Position numbers and translations under genes: made by a program | Assembly (NCBI GenBank): GCA_046154125.1 | Contig: JBJXEJ010000167.1 | Span: 1-64,000 of the forward strand | Length of the DNA: 64,000 nt | Direction: 5' to 3' | Source of the DNA: PBB1 sp046154125 | GTDB taxonomy: Bacteria; Pseudomonadota; Gammaproteobacteria; Burkholderiales; Burkholderiaceae_C | Part shown: positions 52,899 through 60,988 of the stretch, one piece after another | Layout of the letters: the number at the start of each line of letters is the position of its first letter | How positions within the stretch are numbered: the first letter of the stretch is position 1 | The notes under the pieces: generated by a model | What the model saw: the letters and a program-made list of their open reading frames with translations, nothing else | Told to the model about the DNA's origin: nothing | Database searches by the model: none

Positions 52899-53318
52899 AT
52901 GTTCACCTACGTCTGCCTCGGCACCAACGACCTGCCGCGTGCGGTCGCGTTCTATGACCCGGTGATGGCCGCCCTCGGGCAGCAGCGTTGCGACACCTCC
53001 AGCGAACCCGATGGGGATGGCTGGGTCGGTTGGGGCACCTACATCGACGAAGGCCGGATCGAGGTCGCGCTGTGGCTGTGCGAACCGTTCAACGGCCTGC
53101 CGGCCAGCGTCGGCAACGGGACGATGGTGGCGTTTGCCGCAGCATCCTGGGAGCAGGTCCAGGCCTTCCACCGCGAGGCCCTGCAGCACGGCGGCACGTC
53201 TGAAGGCGAGCCCGGTCTGCGTACCCACTACGGGCCGGATTTCTACTCGGCCTACGTGCGCGACCCCGACGGCAACAAGCTGGCGGCGGTGTGTCGGGGT
53301 ATCGAGATTCCGCAGTGA
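52899..53318 (+). CDS. VOC family (glyoxalase-like) protein
   Basis: A 139-residue protein with two betaalphabeta-beta modules: TYVCLGTNDLPRAVAFYDPVMAALGQQR, then VAFAAASWEQVQAFHREALQHGGTSEGEPGLRTHYGPDFYSAYVRDPDGNKLAAVCRG. The ending FYSAYVRDPDGNKLAAVC is the classic VOC metal-ligand strand with Tyr/Asp/Asn. Possible roles are glyoxalase, dioxygenase or resistance enzyme; metal ligands are only partly conserved. Follows the decarboxylase by 21 bp. Confidence 0.82.
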   Translation: MFTYVCLGTNDLPRAVAFYDPVMAALGQQRCDTSSEPDGDGWVGWGTYIDEGRIEVALWLCEPFNGLPASVGNGTMVAFAAASWEQVQAFHREALQHGGTSEGEPGLRTHYGPDFYSAYVRDPDGNKLAAVCRGIEIPQ

Positions 53319-53370
53319 TGGCCTGCGGCCCAGGCACGCGAGCTTCCGCCGACGACTCGCCTCGGGCCTG

Positions 53371-53399
53371 CCGTCATCGAGCCGTCACCAAACGTTCAT
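53371..53399 (+). promoter_or_regulatory. Pho box (PhoB-binding direct repeats)
   Basis: CCGTCAT (53371-53377), CCGTCAC (53382-53388) and CGTTCAT (53393-53399) repeat at an exact 11-bp period. The PhoB consensus is CTGTCAT-N4-CTGTCAC/T. The first two units match at six of seven positions each. The site lies about 100 bp before the phosphoesterase-like gene, and ATAAGC (53398-53403) could serve as the -10. Confidence 0.65.
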
Positions 53400-53496
53400 A
53401 AGCTCGTCGGACTTTCCGGCGCTGGGCTCATCGCCCGGCTCCCGAGAGAGGGATGGCGCGCGCTGTCACCACCACCTCACCCAAGGACGGGACCTC

Positions 53497-54609
53497 ATGA
53501 ACAAGTCATTCATCGCCGCGGCATTGCTCGCCGGCACTTCATTGATCTCGATGTCGGCGCAGGCTGGCGAACGCGGCGACGACGATCGCGACGGCAGCAG
53601 ACCGCTCACCGTCGCGGTCTTCGGAGACTGGCCGTACAACCAGAACCTTCTGGACAACGCACCGCTCCTGACAAAGTCTGTCAACGCCGATCGCAGCGTC
53701 AGCCTGGTGCTGCACGTGGGGGATATCCACTCGGGCAGCATGCCCTGCACCAGCGCCGGCATCCTGCCGCCGATCGTGACGTCGAACCCGGGCTGGAACC
53801 AGAACGTGTACTACCAGTTCCAGCAGTTCAAGGCCGCAGTCGTCTACACGCCGGGCGACAACGAGTGGACCGATTGCCACAAGGGCAAGGAAAAGAGCGC
53901 GGGCGATCCGCTGAAGGAGTTGGCCAGCGTGCGCAGCCTCTTCTTTGCCCAGCCTGGTCGGACCCTCGGTGGCAACACGAAGCAGGTGCTGAGTCAGTCC
54001 CAGGCCTTTGATTCCGCTTACCCGGCCGATGCCCAGTTCGTCGAAAACGTGATGTGGGAAGACTCTCGCGTGGTGTTCGCCACGCTGAACATGCCAGGCT
54101 CGAACAACGACGGCTTGCCGTGGACCGGCATCTTCAACAACCCGAGCGCGCAGGCCAAGGAAGTGCAGGAGCGCACCGACGCCGATCTGCGCTGGCTGAA
54201 GAACACTTTCGACAAGGCCGAGTCGCGTCGAGCTCGGGCTGTCGTGATCGCCTTGCAGGCCAACATGTGGGACCCGGAGGCACTGGCTGCTGGAGGTGAT
54301 GGGCTGTTCAACTACACGCCGTTTGTCAGGAAGCTGGCCGAGTTGAGCCTGCACTTCGGCAAGCCGGTGCTGCTGCTGAACGGCGACTCGCATGTGTACG
54401 GTTCGGACCGTCCCCTGGCCGATCCCGCCAGCGCCACGGGCCTGATCCACGCGACGGCGTCGGTACCCAACCTGACCCGAATCACCGTGCAGGGATCGAC
54501 CAACGCACCGGCGGAATGGTTGCGCCTGACCATCGATACGCGCAATTCAGAGCCCTTCACCTGGTTGAACGTGCCCTATTGCAAGGACCCGCTGACCAGC
54601 TGCCAGTGA
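53497..54609 (+). CDS. Exported metallophosphoesterase-like protein, predicted Pho regulon
   Basis: A 370-residue secreted protein with a signal peptide (MNKSFIAAALLAGTSLISMSAQA^G). The fold shows a calcineurin-like metallophosphoesterase outline: VAVFGDWPYNQN (metal Asp), LVLHVGDIHSGSMPC (Asp and His), VVYTPGDNEWTDCHKGK (the GDNEWTD block, Asn/Glu/Asp) and a late LLLNGDSHVYGSDRP with the third metal region. Known phosphatases of this shape act on phosphate esters in the periplasm; the exact substrate is unknown. The Pho box upstream argues for phosphate-starvation control. A terminator follows. Confidence 0.8.
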   Translation: MNKSFIAAALLAGTSLISMSAQAGERGDDDRDGSRPLTVAVFGDWPYNQNLLDNAPLLTKSVNADRSVSLVLHVGDIHSGSMPCTSAGILPPIVTSNPGWNQNVYYQFQQFKAAVVYTPGDNEWTDCHKGKEKSAGDPLKELASVRSLFFAQPGRTLGGNTKQVLSQSQAFDSAYPADAQFVENVMWEDSRVVFATLNMPGSNNDGLPWTGIFNNPSAQAKEVQERTDADLRWLKNTFDKAESRRARAVVIALQANMWDPEALAAGGDGLFNYTPFVRKLAELSLHFGKPVLLLNGDSHVYGSDRPLADPASATGLIHATASVPNLTRITVQGSTNAPAEWLRLTIDTRNSEPFTWLNVPYCKDPLTSCQ

Positions 54610-54616
54610 TCCAGTC

Positions 54617-54650
54617 AGGTTGCTGTGGCCTCGTTGCGCAGCAACCTTTT
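54617..54650 (+). terminator. Intrinsic terminator after the phosphoesterase gene
   Basis: AGGTTGCTG (54617-54625), a 13-base loop and CAGCAACCT (54639-54647) form a 9-bp stem followed by TTT. It stops rightward transcription from the phosphoesterase gene before the convergent fhs. Confidence 0.65.
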
Positions 54651-54653
54651 CGT

Positions 54654-54690
54654 GAATCCCGGGCTGCCGTCTTGCGGTGGCTCGGGATTC
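54654..54690. repeat. 16-bp G-U-rich hairpin between convergent genes
   Basis: GAATCCCGGGCTGCCG (54654-54669) and CGGTGGCTCGGGATTC (54675-54690) pair over 16 positions, three of them G-U in RNA, around a five-base loop. The right arm reaches into the fhs stop codon. Neither side has a T-run, so it is not a classical terminator. Confidence 0.5.
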
Positions 54691-56362
54691 AGAACAGACC
54701 CGATACTTTCCCGTCATCGTCGATGTCGATGCGCTCTGCCGAAGGCACCTTGGGCAGGCCTGGCATCGTCATCATGTCGCCGCAGATCGCGACGATGAAA
54801 CCGGCGCCGTTGGCCAGGCGCACCTCGCGCACGTTCAGCGTGTGGCCGCTCGGGGCACCGCGCACCGACGGGTCGGCCGAGAACGACATCTGCGTCTTCG
54901 CCATGCAGACCGGGAACGCGCCGTAATCCTTGTTCCATTCGTCGAGCTGGCGGCGCACGGCATCGGTGAAGGTCACCTGGCCGGCGCCGTAGATCTTGGT
55001 GGCGACGGCGGTGATCTTGGCCTGCAGCGTGTCGCTGTCCTCGTAGACGAACTTGTGGTGGCCGTGGCCGTTCTCGGCCATCTCGACCACCGCACGCGCC
55101 ACGTCCTCGGCACCCTTGCCACCTTCGGCCCAGTGACGCGCGACGACGAAACGGCCGCCCAGTGCCTCGATGCGGGCCTTCAGCAGCGCGATCTCCGCGT
55201 CGGTGTCGAAGGTGAAGTGATTGACCGACACCACGCATGGCAGACCGTAGTGCAGCGTGATGTTCTTCAGGTGACGCTCGATGTTGACGATGCCCTTGTC
55301 CAGTGCGTCGAGGTTCTCGCGGTTCAGGTCTTCCTTCTTGACGCCACCGTGGAATTTCAGAGCGCGGATCGTGGCCACCAGCACCACCGCTGCTGGTTGG
55401 AGTCCGGCCATGCGGCACTTGATGTCGATGAATTTCTCGGCACCCAGGTCCGCGCCGAAGCCGGCCTCGGTGACCACGTAGTCGGCCAGCTTGAGGCCGG
55501 CCTTCGTCGCCATGACCGAGTTGCAGCCGTGGGCGATGTTGGCGAACGGGCCGCCGTGGATGATGGCCGGGTTGTTCTCGAGCGTCTGCACCAGGTTCGG
55601 CTTGATCGCGTCCTTCAGCAACGTGGCCATCGCGCCCTGGGCGTTCAGGTCGCGGGCGTACACAGGTTTGCGGTCGCCCTGCGTGTAGCCGATGACGATG
55701 CGGCCCAGGCGCGCCTTCAGGTCGTTGCGCGACAGCGCCAGGCACAGGATGGCCATCACTTCCGACGCGACGACGATGTCGTACCCATCCTCGCGCACGA
55801 AGCCGTTGGCGGTGCCGCCCATGCCGACGACGATCTTGCGCAGCGCGCGGTCGTTCATGTCGACGACGCGCTTCCACTGGATCAGGCGCGGATCGATGCG
55901 CAACTCGTTGCCCTGGTGGATATGGTTGTCGATCAGCGCCGACAGCAGGTTGTGCGCCGCGCCGATGGCGTGGAAGTCGCCGGTGAAGTGCAGGTTGATG
56001 TCTTCCATCGGCACGATCTGCGCGTAGCCGCCGCCGGCCGCGCCGCCCTTGACGCCGAACACCGGGCCCAGCGACGGTTCGCGCAGGCAGATCATGGTCT
56101 TCTTGCCGATGCGGTTCAGCGCATCGCCCAGGCCCACCGTGGTGGTGGTCTTGCCTTCGCCGGCCGGCGTCGGGCTGATCGCGGTGACCAGGATCAGCTT
56201 GCCGTCGGGACGGTCCTTCAGGCTGTTCAGGTACTCGAGGGAAATCTTCGCCTTGTAGTGGCCGTACGGTTCGAGTGCATCCTCCGGGATGCCGATGAGG
56301 GCCGCCACCTGGTTGATGCGGTGCATCGTGGCCTGCTGCGCGATATCGATGTCGGATGCCAT
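54689..56362 (-). CDS. fhs: Formate-tetrahydrofolate ligase
   Basis: A 557-residue enzyme that joins formate to tetrahydrofolate using ATP, giving 10-formyl-THF in the cytoplasm. The P-loop is SPTPAGEGKTTTTVGL, and the family blocks KTMICLREPSLGPVFGVKGGAAGGGYAQIVPMEDINLHFTGD, GGPFANIAHGCNSVMATK and TLNVREVRLANGAGFIVAICGDMMTMPGLPK are all intact. In serine-cycle methylotrophs it feeds formate carbon into assimilation. It follows mcl on the same strand by 115 bp; the GGAGTAGAC before its ATG is a fair ribosome site. Confidence 0.95.
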   Translation of the reverse strand: MASDIDIAQQATMHRINQVAALIGIPEDALEPYGHYKAKISLEYLNSLKDRPDGKLILVTAISPTPAGEGKTTTTVGLGDALNRIGKKTMICLREPSLGPVFGVKGGAAGGGYAQIVPMEDINLHFTGDFHAIGAAHNLLSALIDNHIHQGNELRIDPRLIQWKRVVDMNDRALRKIVVGMGGTANGFVREDGYDIVVASEVMAILCLALSRNDLKARLGRIVIGYTQGDRKPVYARDLNAQGAMATLLKDAIKPNLVQTLENNPAIIHGGPFANIAHGCNSVMATKAGLKLADYVVTEAGFGADLGAEKFIDIKCRMAGLQPAAVVLVATIRALKFHGGVKKEDLNRENLDALDKGIVNIERHLKNITLHYGLPCVVSVNHFTFDTDAEIALLKARIEALGGRFVVARHWAEGGKGAEDVARAVVEMAENGHGHHKFVYEDSDTLQAKITAVATKIYGAGQVTFTDAVRRQLDEWNKDYGAFPVCMAKTQMSFSADPSVRGAPSGHTLNVREVRLANGAGFIVAICGDMMTMPGLPKVPSAERIDIDDDGKVSGLF

Positions 56363-56477
56363 GTCTACTCCGTGATGCGTGTGGTGAGAGGCCCCGGCTG
56401 GCAGGTCTCGTTGCGTTCGGGCAGAACTCTATACGGGAGCCGGATCTCGTCTGCTCGGTACTTTCGTGTGCGCTGTT

Positions 56478-57455
56478 TCAGCGCGCCGCGCCGATCGTGG
56501 CCGCCTTCGCGATCAGCGCCTCGGCCATGCGGATGTTCACGACGTCGATCAAGCGCCCGTCGAGCGACACCGCACCGAGACCCTGCTTGTTGGCCTTCTC
56601 CAGCGCATCGATGATGCGGCGCGCCTGGAGCAGTTCGGCATCCGTCGGCGTGTAGATGTCGTTTGCCGGTTCGATCTGCGAGGGGTGGATCACCCACTTG
56701 CCCTCGTAGCCGAGCACAGCGGCCCGGCGGGCTGCCGAGACGAAGCCTTCGGCATCGGCGAAGTTGCCGAACGGTCCGTCGACCGGCCGCAGGCCGTAGG
56801 CGCGGCAGGCTACCAGCATGCGGGCCTGCGCGGCATGCCATGGGTCGGTCCAGAAGGTATGGCGCTGGCCGCTCGCATCCGGGTCGCTGAGCACGGCGCT
56901 GTCCGGGTGCACGCCGCCAATGCTGGTGGTGCGTGCGCGGGTCGACGCGGCGAAATCGGCGATGCCGAAACTCATGGCTTCGAGGCGCTTCGAAGACTGC
57001 GCGATCGCCTCGACGTTGGCCATGCCGAGCGCCGTTTCGATCAGCGCCTCGAAGCCGATGCGCCTGGTGTGCTTCCTTGCGGTTTCGATCTGAGTGACCA
57101 GCATGTCGACCGCGTAGATGTCGGCGGCGACGCCGACCTTCGGAATCAGGATCATGTCCAGCCGCGGGCAGGCTTCGACGATGTCGATCACATCGCGGTA
57201 CATGTAGTGGGTGTCGAGCCCGTTGATTCGCACCATCACCGTCTTGCGGCCCCAGTCGATGTCGTTCAGCGCTGCCACGATGTTCTTGCGCGCCTGTTCC
57301 TTGTCGTCGGGCGCCACCGCGTCTTCGCAATCCAGAAAAACAGCGTCGGCCGCGGAGCGGGCCGCTTTCTCGAACAGGTGGGGCTTCGACCCCGGAACCG
57401 CCAGCTCCGAGCGGTGCAGGCGCGGGCTGGCCTGCGGGATGACGGTGAAGCTCAT
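56478..57455 (-). CDS. mcl: L-malyl-CoA/beta-methylmalyl-CoA lyase
   Basis: A 325-residue member of the HpcH/HpaI-CitE lyase family, of the Mcl subgroup: RLHRSELAVPGSKPHLFEKAARSAADAVFLDCEDAVAPDDKEQARKNI (metal and substrate binding), RINGLDTHYMYRDVIDIVE, LIETALGMANVEAIA, FGIADFAAS and HPSQIEPAN. It cleaves malyl-CoA to acetyl-CoA and glyoxylate, the last step of the serine cycle. The AGGAG before the ATG at 57455 supports this start. Transcribed away from hprA; the shared 108-bp gap must hold both promoters. The exact split between malyl-CoA and citramalyl-CoA lyase activity cannot be settled from sequence. Confidence 0.88.
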   Translation of the reverse strand: MSFTVIPQASPRLHRSELAVPGSKPHLFEKAARSAADAVFLDCEDAVAPDDKEQARKNIVAALNDIDWGRKTVMVRINGLDTHYMYRDVIDIVEACPRLDMILIPKVGVAADIYAVDMLVTQIETARKHTRRIGFEALIETALGMANVEAIAQSSKRLEAMSFGIADFAASTRARTTSIGGVHPDSAVLSDPDASGQRHTFWTDPWHAAQARMLVACRAYGLRPVDGPFGNFADAEGFVSAARRAAVLGYEGKWVIHPSQIEPANDIYTPTDAELLQARRIIDALEKANKQGLGAVSLDGRLIDVVNIRMAEALIAKAATIGAAR

Positions 57456-57563
57456 GGGGGGACTCCTGGCGGCGCACTCTGTCGACAATGCTGGATTTTG
57501 ATCGACCCCGCAGCACGATTCATCCGATCATTCGCTGACCGATCCGCCCGACAGGACCACGAC

Positions 57564-58514
57564 ATGACCGAACACCTGGTGTTTCTCGACCGCTCGACCT
57601 TGCAGGCGACGCTGCGCCGTCCCGCCTTCGACCACACCTGGGAAGAGTTTCCCGCCACATCGGTCGATCAGACAATCGAGCGCCTGCACAACGCCACCAT
57701 CGCGCTGACCAACAAGGTGCCGCTGCGTGCCGACGCGCTGGCCCGCTTGCCGAAGCTGAAGCTGATTGCGGTGGCCGCCACGGGTTACGACGTGATCGAT
57801 GTCGCCGCTTGTCGCGAGCGCGGCATCGTGGTCTGCAACATCCGCAACTACGCGGTGCACACCGTGCCCGAGCACGTGTTCGCGCTGACCCTTGCATTGC
57901 GACGCAGCCTGCTGGAATACCGTGCCGACGTCGAGCGCGGGCGTTGGCAGCAGGCCGACCAATTCTGCTTCTTCGATCATCCGATCCGCGATCTGCACGG
58001 CAGCACGATGGGCATCTTCGGCGGCGGCACGCTGGGGCAGGGCACAGCGACGCTGGCCCGCGCCTTCGGAATGCGAGTGATGTTTGCTGAAGTCAACCCC
58101 GGCAAGACCTCGGGTGGCGAGCGCACACCGATGGACCAGGTGCTGGCCGAGTCCGATGTGATCTCGATGCATTGCCCGTTGACGCCGGCCACGCGCCACC
58201 TGATCGGGTCGCAGCAACTGCGCCGGATGAAACGCAGCGCCATCCTGATCAACACCGCGCGCGGCGGGCTGGTCGACGAGAGCGCGCTGGTCACCGCGCT
58301 GAAGGAAGGCTGGATAGCCGGCGCAGGCTTCGATGTGTTGACGACCGAGCCGCCCAGAAACGGCAATCCGCTGCTCGACCTGCGACTGCCGAATTTCATC
58401 CTGACGCCGCACGTCGCCTGGGCATCCGGTGGCGCCATGCAGATACTGGCCGATCAGCTGATCGACAATGTCGAGTTGTTCATCCAGGGCGTTCCGCAGC
58501 ATGTGGTGACCTGA
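57564..58514 (+). CDS. hprA: Hydroxypyruvate reductase (D-2-hydroxyacid dehydrogenase)
   Basis: A 316-residue NAD(P)H-dependent enzyme that reduces hydroxypyruvate to D-glycerate in the serine cycle. The Rossmann motif is MGIFGGGTLGQGTATLARAFGM, the catalytic Arg lies in NTARGGLVDE, the Glu in TTEPPRNGNP and the His in LTPHVAWAS. Annotated by close resemblance of the whole sequence to methylotroph HprA and by its place before mtdA-fchA. An AGGACCACGAC ribosome region precedes the ATG. Divergent from mcl. Confidence 0.9.
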   Translation: MTEHLVFLDRSTLQATLRRPAFDHTWEEFPATSVDQTIERLHNATIALTNKVPLRADALARLPKLKLIAVAATGYDVIDVAACRERGIVVCNIRNYAVHTVPEHVFALTLALRRSLLEYRADVERGRWQQADQFCFFDHPIRDLHGSTMGIFGGGTLGQGTATLARAFGMRVMFAEVNPGKTSGGERTPMDQVLAESDVISMHCPLTPATRHLIGSQQLRRMKRSAILINTARGGLVDESALVTALKEGWIAGAGFDVLTTEPPRNGNPLLDLRLPNFILTPHVAWASGGAMQILADQLIDNVELFIQGVPQHVVT

Positions 58515-58571
58515 CGGGTATCAACGCCTCGCCGACCGCACGCATTGCCCTCAATTGTTCGAGATCACGAC

Positions 58572-59435
58572 ATGAAAAAGCTCCTGTTCCAGATCGACAC
58601 CGATCCCATTCCTGCAGTGTTCGACACCGTCGTGGCCTACGACGGCGGCGCCGACCACGTGACGGCCTATGGCGGCATCACGCCCGACAACGTCGGTGCG
58701 CTGGTCGACGGCACGATCTTCACGCGATCGCCGAAGGAAAAGCGGTACACCGCGATCTTCGTCGGCGGCAGCAACCTGGCGGCGGGCGAGGCGCTGCTGA
58801 AGGCGGTCAAGAAGAAGTTCTTCTCCAACTTTCGCGTCTCGGTGATGCTCGACAGCAACGGCTCGAACACCACCGCCGCGGCGGCGGTCGCCTGCCTGCT
58901 CAAGAGCGCGGGCGGCAGTCTGGCTGGCCAGCGTGCGGTGATCCTCGCGGGCACCGGGCCGGTCGGACAGCGCGCGGCTGTGATGCTGGCGCAGGAGGGC
59001 GTATCGGTCTCGATCACCTCGAGAACACTGGCAAATGCACAGAAGGCTTGTGATCACCTCAAGGCCGGGTTTGGCATCGACGTGACCGCGATCGAGGCGC
59101 CGGACCTGGATTCGCGCGCGAAGGCGTGTGAAGGCGCGCAGATCGTGCTGGCCACCGGTGCGGCCAGCTCGGTGCTGCTGCGCGAGTCGGACTGGAAGAG
59201 CAACCCGACCATCCGCTTCATGGCCGACGCCAATGCGACCCCGCCGCTCGGCATCGAGGGCATGGACATGATGGATCGTGGTGTCGAGCGCGACGGCCGC
59301 ATCTGCTGGGGGGCGATCGGCTTTGGCGCAGTGAAGCTCGCGGTGCATCGTGCCTGCATCGCCCAGTTGTTCGAGGCGCCTGATCAGGTGCTGGATGCCG
59401 AGGCGATCTACGCCAAGGCCAAATCGATGGTCTGA
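58572..59435 (+). CDS. mtdA: NADP-dependent methylene-tetrahydrofolate / methylene-H4MPT dehydrogenase
   Basis: A 287-residue MtdA-type enzyme: MKKLLFQIDTDPIPAVFDTVVAYDGGADHVTAYGGITPDNV, the NADP motif LAGTGPVGQRAAVMLAQEG, and the tail GVERDGRICWGAIGFGAVKLAVHRACI. MtdA oxidises methylene-THF to methenyl-THF (or the H4MPT analogue), linking C1 oxidation and assimilation in methylotrophs. The start is the ATG at 58572 with a weak GAG site; a 9-codon longer frame is poorly conserved. It precedes fchA by 14 bp, the usual order. Confidence 0.92.
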   Translation: MKKLLFQIDTDPIPAVFDTVVAYDGGADHVTAYGGITPDNVGALVDGTIFTRSPKEKRYTAIFVGGSNLAAGEALLKAVKKKFFSNFRVSVMLDSNGSNTTAAAAVACLLKSAGGSLAGQRAVILAGTGPVGQRAAVMLAQEGVSVSITSRTLANAQKACDHLKAGFGIDVTAIEAPDLDSRAKACEGAQIVLATGAASSVLLRESDWKSNPTIRFMADANATPPLGIEGMDMMDRGVERDGRICWGAIGFGAVKLAVHRACIAQLFEAPDQVLDAEAIYAKAKSMV

Positions 59436-59449
59436 CCGGGAACACCACC

Positions 59450-60073
59450 ATGATCGTTCAACAACCCGTCACGACCTTCCTCGACGCCCTCGGCAGCGGT
59501 TCGGCCACGCCAGGCGGTGGAAGCGCCGCAGCCATCATGGGGGCGATGGGCGCGGCCCTCGTCAGCATGATGTGCAACCTGACCATCGGAAAGAAGGGCT
59601 ACGCAGAGGTCGAGGGCGAGATGCGGTCACTTCTGATGGCTGCCGAGGAGTTGCGCCTGCAACTCGCCGGCATGGTGGCCGACGACATTGCCGCATTCGA
59701 CGGACTGATGGCGGCCTACGCGCTGCCCAAGGACACCGACGAGCGCAAGACCAAGCGCAGTGCCGCAATCCAGGAAGGACTGAAGGCGGCCACCGACGTG
59801 CCTCTGGCGTGCGCGCGTGCCAGCGCCGGGGTGATCGCGCTGGCCATGCGTGCGGCCCAGGTGGGCAACCGCAATGTCATCAGCGATGCCGGCGTCGGTG
59901 CCCTGGCTGCCCAGGCCGCGCTGCGCAGCGCGGCACTGAACGTGTACATCAATGTTCCCAGCATCAAGGACGAGGCGTACTCGCGCTCGCGCCGCGAGGA
60001 GATCGATGCGCTGGTGGCCAGTGCCGTCCCGCTGGCCGAGCAGGTCTACGAAGTGGTGAAGACCCAGCTCTGA
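59450..60073 (+). CDS. fchA: Methenyltetrahydrofolate cyclohydrolase
   Basis: A 207-residue FchA of the formiminotransferase-cyclodeaminase-like cyclohydrolase family: FLDALGSGSATPGGGSAAAIMGAMGAALVSMMCNLTIGKKGYAEVEGEM, GVIALAMRAAQVGNRNVISDAGVGALAAQAALRSAALNVYINVPSI. It hydrolyses methenyl-THF to formyl-THF, pairing with MtdA and FtfL so that C1 units move between formate and methylene-THF. Last gene of the rightward group; its stop touches the convergent fabI stop. Confidence 0.92.
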   Translation: MIVQQPVTTFLDALGSGSATPGGGSAAAIMGAMGAALVSMMCNLTIGKKGYAEVEGEMRSLLMAAEELRLQLAGMVADDIAAFDGLMAAYALPKDTDERKTKRSAAIQEGLKAATDVPLACARASAGVIALAMRAAQVGNRNVISDAGVGALAAQAALRSAALNVYINVPSIKDEAYSRSRREEIDALVASAVPLAEQVYEVVKTQL

Positions 60074-60862
60074 TCAGCCGGCGTCGGTGCCCCCACCCAT
60101 CGCGTGGCTGAAACCCGCGTCGACATAGGTGATCTCCGACGTCACTCCGGCGGCCAGATCGGACAGCATGAACGCGGCGACGTTGCCGACGTCGTCTATC
60201 GTCACGTTGCGGCGCAGCGGCGCGTTGGCCTCGACCACTTCGAGGATCTTGCCGAATCCCTTGATGCCCGACGCCGCCAGCGTCTTGATCGGACCGGCCG
60301 AGATGCCGTTGACGCGGATGCCGCGTGGGCCGACGCTGGAAGCGAGGTAGCGCACGCTGGCCTCGAGCGAGGCCTTGGCGAGGCCCATCGTGTTGTAGTT
60401 CGGCACCACGCGTGCGGCGCCCAGGTAGGTCAGCGTCAGCAGCGACGCACCGCGACGCAGCCGGGGCAGGGCGGCCTTGGCCATCGCCGGGAAGCTGTAG
60501 GCCGAGATGTCGTGAGCGATGCGGAACGCCTCGCGTGACAGCCCGTCGAGGAAGTCGCCCGCGATCGATTCGCGGGTGGCAAAACCGATCGAGTGCACGA
60601 AGCCGTCGAACTCGGGCCAGGTCTCGCCGAGCTGGCTGAACAGCCGGTCGATCTGCGCGTCGTCGGCGACGTCGCAGTCGTAGAGCATCGTCGAGCCGAA
60701 GTCGGCGGCCAGCGTGGCCGTGCGCTCCTTGAAGCGCTCGCCGACGTAGCTGAACGCCAGTTCGGCGCCTTCACGATGGCAGGCCCGTGCGATGCCGTAG
60801 GCGATCGACCGGTTGGACAACACGCCGGTGATCAGTAGCCGCTTGCCAGTCAGAAATCCCAC
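60074..60862 (-). CDS. fabI: Enoyl-[acyl-carrier-protein] reductase (NADH) FabI
   Basis: A 262-residue enzyme of fatty-acid elongation that reduces trans-2-enoyl-ACP. N-terminal GFLTGKRLLITGVLSNRSIAYGIARACHREGAELAFSYVGERF is typical; catalytic Tyr and Lys are in YLGAARVVPNYNTMGLAKASLEA (Y-x6-K), with SVGPRGIRVNGISAGPIKTLAASGI. Start is GTG at 60862 preceded by AAGGAG; an upstream ATG in frame is unlike the family. Converges with fchA without a gap and follows acnB's terminator. Confidence 0.95.
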   Translation of the reverse strand: MGFLTGKRLLITGVLSNRSIAYGIARACHREGAELAFSYVGERFKERTATLAADFGSTMLYDCDVADDAQIDRLFSQLGETWPEFDGFVHSIGFATRESIAGDFLDGLSREAFRIAHDISAYSFPAMAKAALPRLRRGASLLTLTYLGAARVVPNYNTMGLAKASLEASVRYLASSVGPRGIRVNGISAGPIKTLAASGIKGFGKILEVVEANAPLRRNVTIDDVGNVAAFMLSDLAAGVTSEITYVDAGFSHAMGGGTDAG

Positions 60863-60932
60863 ACTGTCTCCTTGAACGTTCGAAGCCGCGCGATTTTGCA
60901 TGCACCGCGGGGCGGCATCTGGACCGCACCCC

Positions 60933-60963
60933 AAGAAAAAGCCCCGCTGCAGGCAGCGGGGCT
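60933..60963 (-). terminator. Rho-independent terminator after acnB
   Basis: On the minus strand, AGCCCCGCTGC and GCAGCGGGGCT form an 11-bp stem, tightened to a tetraloop or so, followed by TTTTTCTT. It lies 26 bp past the acnB stop and is a textbook intrinsic terminator. Confidence 0.9.
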
Positions 60964-60988
60964 CGATGGGGGTGCCTGTCGACGCGGA

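Noticed and set aside
54654..54690. Terminator for fhs
   Set aside because: The stem has no T-run on the minus strand and reaches into the stop codon; kept only as a hairpin.
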